A stretch of DNA of 20,313 nucleotides. Origin: CAZLGO01 sp964559295 (GTDB lineage: Archaea > Methanobacteriota > Methanobacteria > Methanobacteriales > Methanobacteriaceae). Shown here in pieces: positions 8,249 to 14,800 of this stretch; positions within the stretch are counted from its first letter, which is position 1; each line of letters opens with the position of its first letter. A program made the position numbers and the translations under genes. The notes under the pieces are model-generated. The model was not told the DNA's origin, ran no database searches, and worked only from the letters and a program-made list of their open reading frames with translations. Location of the stretch: positions 1 through 20,313 of the forward strand of contig CAZLGO010000028.1 of NCBI GenBank assembly GCA_964559295.1. Direction: 5' to 3'.

Positions 8249-8950
8249 TCATCTATTTCGTAATACATCCTCATTTGTTTTATTACCATAAATGTATGGC
8301 TTAATGTATGGCTTAATATATTTCTCATAAATTATATCTTGTATTAACTGTTTGAAAATCTCCTTTGGACCTTTAGTAAACAGATTGTAAATATCCCAGA
8401 GTCCCCGAATAGGATCTTTTATAACATTTTCTATTTTATATATAATATAACCCAAGATGTATGCTGTTCCATTTACTGCTTTACCTACACCCCATTTGAT
8501 TCCGTTCCAGGTATTACCTACACCCCATTTGATTCCGTTCCAGATCCGTATGCCATATCCTTCATTTTTTCCGGGGATACCTGCAACCTGGAAAGTATCA
8601 ACTGGGTTTTGTAAGTCAGAGATCGATTGGGAATCTGCAGAGCTGGAATCAACTCCTCCACTACCAGATCCACCAGAGCTACTACCACCAGAGCTACTAC
8701 CACCAGAGCTACTACCACCAGAGCTCCAAATTTTTCCTGTCCCTAAACAAGTGGGACAGCCATAATATAAGCCTTCATCCCCTGGAAATGGACGGTTATA
8801 ATCAACGCCTGAACCTCCACAAGTGGGGCAGGTTACCCATTCAGCATAACAAACGTCGATACCAAAATTAAGACCAATAATAACGCCTGTACCTATATTA
8901 GAGACTATTACAACTGTTATTAAAGCCATAGAAATAATTTTTAAATTCAT
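8249..8950 (-). CDS. Secreted protein with two DnaJ-type CxxCxGxG motifs and internal repeats
   Basis: I do not recognise the family of this 233-residue protein. Residues 1 to about 36 form a signal peptide ending near VCYAEW. Two motifs follow, CPTCGGSG (41-48) and CPTCLGTG (65-72), the pattern of the DnaJ cysteine-rich zinc centre but with only two of the usual four copies. Next comes a linker of SSSGG units, then two copies of GIKWGVG eleven residues apart, and near the C-terminus a doubled KPYI. No J-domain is present. The ATG is well supported by AGAGGTATC and by a TATA box 35-45 nt upstream. It stands alone, convergent with the SemiSWEET gene. A zinc-binding envelope protein is an inference only. 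Confidence 0.75.
   Translation of the reverse strand: MNLKIISMALITVVIVSNIGTGVIIGLNFGIDVCYAEWVTCPTCGGSGVDYNRPFPGDEGLYYGCPTCLGTGKIWSSGGSSSGGSSSGGSSSGGSGSGGVDSSSADSQSISDLQNPVDTFQVAGIPGKNEGYGIRIWNGIKWGVGNTWNGIKWGVGKAVNGTAYILGYIIYKIENVIKDPIRGLWDIYNLFTKGPKEIFKQLIQDIIYEKYIKPYIKPYIYGNKTNEDVLRNR
8291..8314. repeat. 12-nt direct repeat, two copies
   Basis: AATGTATGGCTT occurs twice in tandem and continues as AATATA. It encodes the doubled KPYI near the C-terminus of the secreted protein. The exact nucleotide identity suggests a recent duplication. Confidence 0.85.
8481..8543. repeat. 30-nt direct repeat, two copies with 33-nt period
   Basis: An identical 30-base block occurs at 8481-8510 and 8514-8543. 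It encodes the two GIKWGVG units of the secreted protein. The period is a multiple of three, so the reading frame is kept. Confidence 0.9.
8670..8725. repeat. 15-nt tandem repeat, about 3.7 copies
   Basis: The unit CCACCAGAGCTACTA is repeated without change at 8670, 8685 and 8700, then partially at 8715. On the minus strand it encodes the SSSGG linker of the secreted protein. Perfect copies suggest copy-number variation between strains. Confidence 0.92.
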
Positions 8951-8984
8951 TTGATACCTCTAAACTTGAATTTTTACATTCTAT

Positions 8985-8995
8985 CATATATAAAT
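8985..8995 (-). promoter_or_regulatory. TATA box of the secreted zinc-motif protein
   Basis: On the minus strand ATTTATATATG lies 35-45 nt before the ATG at 8950. It predicts a start near 8961 and a short leader containing the GAGGTATC ribosome binding site. Confidence 0.6.
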
Positions 8996-9039
8996 GTTAC
9001 TATAAGATTCTCGTGGTTGACTTTAAAGGTGGGAAAAAG

Positions 9040-9224
9040 CTAGGACTCTAAAGAATAATAGCTCCAAACATTTCTAAGTTTTGAACGTTAGTTGATCTTC
9101 AAGCGGCTTTTTGTCTTGTAAATACATAAATATCCGTTTTTTTCCTTAAAAACCATTTAAATAACCCTCTTCTACACAATGCTCTTAAAACATTTACGTT
9201 CCATGAGATGATCTTAATTTCCAT
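9040..9224 (-). pseudogene. Exonuclease III (xthA) remnant
   Basis: This is a broken 5' piece of an exonuclease III-type AP endonuclease gene. The first 41 codons read MEIKIISWNVNVLRALCRRG followed by LFKWF and TDIYVFTRQKAA. They match the ExoIII N-terminus (KIISWNVNGLRA, then PDI and QETKA), but the catalytic QETK segment is altered and a stop follows at 9099. In a shifted frame further downstream LRNVWSYYSLES recalls the next conserved block (LRNV-GYYSYF). The rest of the roughly 250-codon gene, with its later catalytic residues, is gone. Its ATG overlaps the end of the dtxR-like gene by 11 nt, so the intact gene was once the last member of that operon. Confidence 0.72.
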
Positions 9225-9687
9225 GTTTTTCTTTTCGAAAACTTTTTTTAGGCAACTTACCATGCTTTTCATAGTACCTAAAGGATCCCAAAATATTTGG
9301 ATATCTTTCAACGAATTCTGTGAATTTTTTAAGCTTATTTATGGTTGAAGCATCTAAAACATGTTCCATTGCACACGCATCTTCATCAGCAACCTCCATT
9401 TCGATCCCTAAGATGCCCAAAAAGTTCTTTAGTATCTCGTGTTTTGAAACGATGCTTTCTGCAATTTCCATGCCTCTTTTATTTAGGTTTATACCGCCGT
9501 ATTTTTCATAAGAGACAAGTTCCATTTCAGAAAGCTTTTTGATAGCTTCGACTACACTTGGAGGTTTAACATTAAGTTCTGTCGCAATATCCTTCACTTT
9601 AATAACTCCTTTCGTCTTGTGTAGTTTGTACATGACCTCAAGGTAATCTTCAATACTTCTTGTAAGCTTTAGAGAATCTTTATTCAT
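9214..9687 (-). CDS. DtxR/IdeR-family iron-dependent repressor
   Basis: This 157-residue metalloregulator probably senses ferrous iron and represses the feo operon. The winged helix-turn-helix spans about 8-70, with KVKDIATELNV followed by the recognition helix PPSVVEAIKKL. The dimerisation and metal-binding region contains DACAMEHVL, with C105, E108 and H109 spaced like C102, E105 and H106 of DtxR. A cysteine rather than glutamate at the first position favours an iron sensor over the manganese sensor MntR. The protein lacks the C-terminal SH3-like domain of DtxR proper, but FeoA, which has that fold, is encoded in the same operon. Its ATG overlaps the stop codon of the 37-aa gene (ATGA), showing translational coupling. 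Confidence 0.93.
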   Translation of the reverse strand: MNKDSLKLTRSIEDYLEVMYKLHKTKGVIKVKDIATELNVKPPSVVEAIKKLSEMELVSYEKYGGINLNKRGMEIAESIVSKHEILKNFLGILGIEMEVADEDACAMEHVLDASTINKLKKFTEFVERYPNILGSFRYYEKHGKLPKKSFRKEKHGN

Positions 9688-9797
9688 TTAATCATCTTTT
9701 TTCTTTTTATCTTCCATCTTATCTTAAGGAAATCTTGCATGCAAAGACCACAAGCCCTGCATTCATGTTTAAAAACACGTTTTAGAAGATCCTTCAT
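9684..9797 (-). CDS. 37-aa CxxCxxC microprotein in the feo operon
   Basis: This is a very short gene between feoB and the repressor. It reads MKDLLKRVFKHECRACGLCM, then a strongly basic tail ending KRKKMIK. Cysteines 13, 16 and 19 form CRACGLC, which could bind iron, zinc or an Fe-S cluster. It starts 4 nt after the feoB stop codon, and its own TGA overlaps the repressor ATG, so its translation fits tightly into the operon. The position is where bacteria carry feoC, a small winged-helix protein with clustered cysteines. No sequence similarity to FeoC is visible and 37 residues is too short for that fold, so a functional analogue is only a guess. Confidence 0.72.
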   Translation of the reverse strand: MKDLLKRVFKHECRACGLCMQDFLKIRWKIKRKKMIK

Positions 9798-9801
9798 AAA
9801 A

Positions 9802-11520
9802 TCAACTCAGTATTAGATTTAGTAAAGTTCCCACAATCAAAGCAAGTGTTATCATCAACAAAGTTGTTTTTACCATGTTTTTTATTCCCAATTCCTTTGT
9901 TAAAACTACAAATGTTGCAACACATGGGAAATAAATTGCTAAAACTGTTGAGGCTACAACAAGTTGTTCTGGACTAAGATGAAGTGGTGAAAGCATTCCT
10001 GTCGCAACGTCTTTTCTTAAAAATCCTATTATCAACGTAGCTGCAGCCTCCTTGGGAAGTCCGAGCAATCCTGAAATTACAGGCGCAAGAACAGCTTTTA
10101 GGATGTTCATAATGCCCAATATGTACAGAACATTTACAGCGAGAATTCCCAAAAGAACAAATGGTACAGCTTCCATTAAGAATCCTCTTATCCGAAACCA
10201 GGTTTTTTTAAGCAATGTCTGAAGGTGCGGAATTCTATAAGGAGGTATTTCAATAAAGATCTCAGGGCTCTCCCCCTTTATAATTTTGTTTAGGATGTAT
10301 CCAAGCACTATATAAAGGGTTATTAAAGTTGTGTATACAATCGCGATATACTTGATACCATATGGACCTAACAATCCTATTATAACTGCTGTCTGAGCCA
10401 TACACGGGATTGAAACTGCCAGCAAGGTTGCAGCTATAAATCTCTCTCTTCGCTCTTCCAGAATTCTTGTTGAGAGTACACCAGGAATGTTACACCCAAA
10501 AGCAAGTATCACCGATATGACAGCAGAACCATGAAGCCCTATTTTATGCATTATGCTGTCCATAAGAACAGCGAGTCTTGGAAGATAACCAAAATCTTCT
10601 AAAAATCCAAGTACAATATAGAACGAGAATACATAGGGTAAAACAATTGCAAAGGGTACATAAACTCCTGTTGTCAGAAGACCAAATGATTCCATATAAT
10701 CACCAGTACCAACCAACACATCATGAATAAAACCCTTTGGAAAGGCTTCTTCCACAATTCTTGTTATAAAAGGACCATAGTAGTCATGAAAGATAGGATC
10801 GGATATCTTTTCGATTAAAAACTCACCAAGACCTATTATTATTTTAAGAGTAAGATATATCACCAGTAGAGCTATTAAAGTTCCAAATATAGGATGTACA
10901 GAAGCGTCTTCAAGTCTTTCAAATATTGATGGATGTCTATGTTCTATTTTTTGGATATCAGATAATATATTGCCTATAAATGCCCATCTTTCATCATCGC
11001 TCATCTTTTTGATCTTTGGGGCGTATTCTTCCCTTCTTTTGAGAACTTCATTTATTGAATGCACCACTTTTTTTATTCCTTCTCCAGTTACTGCAACTGC
11101 TGGGAGAACTGCCACTCCCAAGGCTTTTTCAAGCTTTTTTAGATCTATATGGACACCCCTCCTCTTTGCAGCATCCCACATATTAAGTACAACGATGGTT
11201 GGGATTCCCTCTTCTAAGATCTGGAATGTAAGGTACAGATTTCGCTCAAGGTTAGTTGAATCAATTACATTCACCACTAGATCGGGTTTTTCATCAAAAA
11301 ACATATCTCTTGCAACTTCTTCAGCCTTGCATGATGGAGTTAGTGAATATGTTCCTGGAACATCTATTATCTCAGCTTTTTTGCCCTCCAGGTTTAAAGA
11401 TCCTTTGGTATATTCTACCGTTGTTCCTGGATAATTGGATGCTATAACATGGACTCCAGTTAATCTTGAAAATACAACGCTTTTTCCAACGTTTGGATTA
11501 CCCATAAGAAGAATTTTCAT
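9802..11520 (-). CDS. feoB: Ferrous iron transporter FeoB
   Basis: FeoB takes up Fe2+ across the cytoplasmic membrane. Its N-terminal G domain shows G1 GNPNVGKS (7-14), the switch region PGTTVEYTKG (31-40), G3 DVPGTYSL (53-60) and a G4 motif written NMWD. The helical GDI-like region follows, then about eight membrane segments. The two conserved gate regions are seen: GYLPRLAVLMD with FGCNIPGVLSTR, and FLRKDVATGML with YFPCVATF. At 572 residues it is shorter than the ~770 of E. coli FeoB but complete in its conserved motifs. The start overlaps feoA by 23 nt. It is followed by the Cys-rich microprotein and the DtxR-like repressor. Confidence 0.96.
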   Translation of the reverse strand: MKILLMGNPNVGKSVVFSRLTGVHVIASNYPGTTVEYTKGSLNLEGKKAEIIDVPGTYSLTPSCKAEEVARDMFFDEKPDLVVNVIDSTNLERNLYLTFQILEEGIPTIVVLNMWDAAKRRGVHIDLKKLEKALGVAVLPAVAVTGEGIKKVVHSINEVLKRREEYAPKIKKMSDDERWAFIGNILSDIQKIEHRHPSIFERLEDASVHPIFGTLIALLVIYLTLKIIIGLGEFLIEKISDPIFHDYYGPFITRIVEEAFPKGFIHDVLVGTGDYMESFGLLTTGVYVPFAIVLPYVFSFYIVLGFLEDFGYLPRLAVLMDSIMHKIGLHGSAVISVILAFGCNIPGVLSTRILEERRERFIAATLLAVSIPCMAQTAVIIGLLGPYGIKYIAIVYTTLITLYIVLGYILNKIIKGESPEIFIEIPPYRIPHLQTLLKKTWFRIRGFLMEAVPFVLLGILAVNVLYILGIMNILKAVLAPVISGLLGLPKEAAATLIIGFLRKDVATGMLSPLHLSPEQLVVASTVLAIYFPCVATFVVLTKELGIKNMVKTTLLMITLALIVGTLLNLILS

Positions 11521-11746
11521 TTAAAGTCTCCACAAACACCTTATTTGCCATTCCGCGTCCTATTGCCATTTTACATCCTTCAATTTCAACAACGACGGGA
11601 CCATGGAACGGAGCTGACGATATTTTTTTGATTGTTTTTCCAACTCTCATATTTAATGATTCTAAGCGCTTTTTGAGACCAATTCCACCTCTTATCTCTT
11701 TTATAACTGCTTTCTTTCCCACTTCAAGTTCTGCCAATGAAATCAT
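11498..11746 (-). CDS. feoA: FeoA, SH3-like ferrous iron transport accessory protein
   Basis: FeoA is a small cytoplasmic protein that works with FeoB. The 82 residues show the family pattern: MISLAELEVGKKAVIKEIRG, then LKKRLESLNMRVGKTIKKI with the typical leucine/glycine spacing, and VEIEGCKMAIGRGMANKVFV at the C-terminal end. The ATG at 11746 is preceded by GGAGGT at the right distance. It is the first gene of the iron operon and overlaps feoB. Its promoter carries a palindrome like DtxR/IdeR operators, so iron repression by the downstream regulator is expected. Confidence 0.95.
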   Translation of the reverse strand: MISLAELEVGKKAVIKEIRGGIGLKKRLESLNMRVGKTIKKISSAPFHGPVVVEIEGCKMAIGRGMANKVFVETLNENSSYG

Positions 11747-11761
11747 AGTGTACCTCCAAAT

Positions 11762-11777
11762 GTTAGGTAAACCTAAC
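11762..11777. promoter_or_regulatory. DtxR/IdeR-like operator at the feoA promoter
   Basis: GTTAGGTAAACCTAAC has 7-base inverted arms around two central bases. Its TTAGG/CCTAA half-sites match those of the known DtxR/IdeR consensus. It covers the predicted start point of feoA, so a bound repressor would block initiation. The likely ligand is the DtxR-type protein encoded at the end of the same operon. Confidence 0.82.
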
Positions 11778-11785
11778 TTTTTCTT

Positions 11786-11797
11786 GGTATATAAGGG
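11786..11797 (-). promoter_or_regulatory. feoA TATA box
   Basis: On the minus strand CCCTTATATACC lies about 25 nt upstream of the operator centre. Transcription is predicted to begin near 11766, with a leader of about 20 nt before the ATG. Confidence 0.7.
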
Positions 11798-11851
11798 TTG
11801 TCATCTGCATTAACTCGAAACTTTTTTATATTCAAATTTACTTTATAATAA

Positions 11852-11867
11852 TTCAAATAAATTTGAA
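11852..11867. promoter_or_regulatory. Palindrome at the cobN-like promoter
   Basis: TTCAAATAAATTTGAA has 7-base arms around two central bases, the same geometry as the feoA operator but different sequence. ATTCAAAT also occurs singly at 11830. It lies just before or over the expected start point set by the TATA-like TTTATAAT (11842-11849), 30-45 nt before the GTG. It may be an operator, though AT-rich palindromes arise easily by chance. Confidence 0.4.
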
Positions 11868-11896
11868 AAAAGTATTGAAATTGCTGGGGTGATAAC

Positions 11897-14800
11897 GTGA
11901 AACTACAAGTGATATTATTGGCATTTACATTCTTCGTTGCGTTAACATTTTGTGTAAGTGTTGCTGCAGAAGATACATCAAATGGAGGTGATCCTGGAGG
12001 TACTGCAGCTGATTCAAGTGCTATATCTGCTGATAAATCAGCGGTGTCTGAAACACTGTATTCAAATGCAGGATCAAGACATGCTTTACCTACGAACTCT
12101 GATTCAAACACAGAGTCAGTACAAGAAGATGCTGCAACACTTGTAACAGAAGCATCAGATACTTATTATAAAACAGAATCATCACTTCTAGAAGAGGAAA
12201 CACAAGATTTTGAATCAGAAAGTGGAATAACAGAAGAAGAAAATGACAAGTATATCCCAGAAACCCCACAAGAAAACCTTGAATTTGAAAATCCAAAAGA
12301 AGATACACAAGCAAATGAAGATGTAAATGTAGATCAGACAGAAAAGGAGATATTATCATCTGACTTCAACGTTCCTACGATAGATTCAATTACAGATCCT
12401 ATAATTTCAGGAGTGGTTCTTGACTATCGAACCAAATCCGGGATCTCTGATGCTACAGTTACAATAGAAAGTGAGGGTAATTTATTGGCTAATACAACGA
12501 CAAAAGAAGATGGATCTTATTCTATAGGTTTTATAAGCGATGATATTCTATTCAAAATCACAGCAACTGTTCCTGGATACGTTCCATCCACTAAAGAAGT
12601 AACGGTAAGTTCTAATCCCAATGATCCAACAGATCCAAATCTTTATGGAACAGCAGTTTTCCAGCTTGGGAAAGTTGGTATCCCGCAAATTACTATAATC
12701 TCAGGAAGCACCGATAAGGTCGCAGAAGTTTTAGAACTTGAAAATCCATTGGTTTATGCACCTCTTGATTACAACAACGCAAATAATGATAAAATAGCAT
12801 CTTCAAAGTTTATAATGCTTGAAATGCTTTCTGATATAAGTAAATATAAAGCAGCTGTGGATGAAGCCAAGGCTAATGGTGCGAAGGTTGCACAGTTTTC
12901 ATGTGTTGGGGAGGATATGACAAACATTGATGTTAAAACCCAAACCTATGTTGCATCCTACTGGAAGCTTGGTGGCAGCGAGAACATAAAGAACATGATA
13001 AATTATGTTCAAAAAGAGCTCTTAGGAGAAGATAAAACATACAAAACCCCTTCCATAACCATTGAATCATCTCCCTGTGGGATATACCATCCAGAAAAGA
13101 CATTTATCGCAATACCTGATGAAAATCAAGTCTCAGAATGGATAAATTCAAATCCAGGTTTTGATTACTATGGAAGTCCTCTCTGGCTTTCTGATTATGC
13201 AGGATGGGCACAGAACCAGCTCCATTCCTTAGTTTCTGAATATGAGGCATGGTACTCTTACAAAGCACCATGGATCGGGATAATCACCTATTCACCAGGA
13301 CCTGTTGTAGATGCCATGATATGTGAAATAGAATCCTGTGGTGAAGGGGCGATTGCTCTGTTTTCAGGCGGCGGTAAACCTCCAGCAACAGAGCTTTTAA
13401 AATCTGCGAAAGAAAAAATCGGTGCTACAATCTCACTTTGGAGCTTCTATTTAAAGTATCCCCTTCCAGAAGAGGGGATAAAAACACTTTCTGAAGTGGA
13501 TGTGGAAACCATTAAGGCGGTAACATTGTATGGACAGTCCATGGAAGAATACCAAGATAACTTCTATGGACCGCAGTTTGAATGGGTGTGGCAGGTTGTC
13601 ACCCCTGAAATTGAAGGAATATTCTCTCCAGTGCTTGTATCTGCAAAAAGCAAGGATAAGATGCGGGATGTTCCAATCGAAGAGGGTATCAAAAAGACAG
13701 TTGATCTTGCAATAAAATGGAGCATCCTCAAGGAAAAAGAAAACCACGATAAAAAGATTGCACTGATTCTATACAACTACCCTCCTGGAAAAGCAGATAT
13801 CGGGGCATCCTATTTGAATGTATTTCAAAGTGTGCACGATCTGCTGGTAAAACTAAAGGAAAATGAGTATAATCTGCCTGATTCCATCCCATCACCAGAA
13901 GAACTTTACAACATCATATCAGAAGGTGGAAATAAAGGAATCTGGGCTCAGCCTCTTCTTGAGAAATATGTGGGTGAGCATGGAGAAATTCTTGAAGAGA
14001 ATGGACAGCTTGTAGACCTTGATAAGTATCTTTCATGGTTCGATGCTTTGCCAGATGATCTTAAAAAACAGGTAATTGAAAAATGGGGAGATCCACCTGG
14101 AAACATTATGGTCTGCGATAACAAAATAGTGATCCCAGGAATTACGCTTGGAAATATTTTCTTAACACTTCAACCAAGCAGAGGATGGGAGGATGTTTCA
14201 AACTACCATGATCCCTATCTGCCACCCCATCATCAGTACATAGCATTCTACAACTGGTTGGAGAATGAGTTTGGTGCTGATGCAATGGTTCATGTAGGGA
14301 CCCACGGAACTTTAGAATGGCTACCTGGAAGAAAATTAGGTCTCCTAAGCGATGACTGGCCCTTCATACTAAACACGCTACCAAACATCTATCCCTACAT
14401 CGTGTCAAATCCAGGAGAAGGGCTTGTTGCAAAGTACAGAGCTAATGCTCTTATAATCAGTCATATGACACCAGCAATGGTTCAATCAGGTCTTTATGGT
14501 GATCTTGCTAATTTAGAGTCATTGATAAACCAGTATGAGGACGCTGAGAGATTGGGAGCAGCTCAGCTCATTCCAAACCTTGAAAAAAGTGTTACTGAAG
14601 TAGCTGAAAAACTTGGTTACGCAAGGGAAGATCTGGAATTTGGAGAATGGATAGACCAGATCCATGATAGTTTGCTTGAGATAAAAAATGATTGGATTCC
14701 ATTTGGGCTTCATACCTTAGGAGAGGGTCTCACTGGAGATAGCCTTGTGGAGGAGACACTTACCATCGCGTCCTCAAGAACAAATCTTTTAGAGGATATT

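Noticed and set aside
8670..8725. Tandem repeats considered as a CRISPR array
   Set aside because: The units are 15 nt, contiguous and without spacers, and they encode a protein linker.
8457..8765. 102-codon plus-strand frame over the secreted protein
   Set aside because: Its PPELLPPELLPPEL pattern is only the opposite-strand reading of the SSSGG repeat. The minus-strand gene has a signal peptide and a good start.
9099..9311. 70-codon minus-strand frame taken as a new gene
   Set aside because: Its first part overlaps the repressor gene. The meaningful part begins at 9224 and is an exonuclease III remnant.
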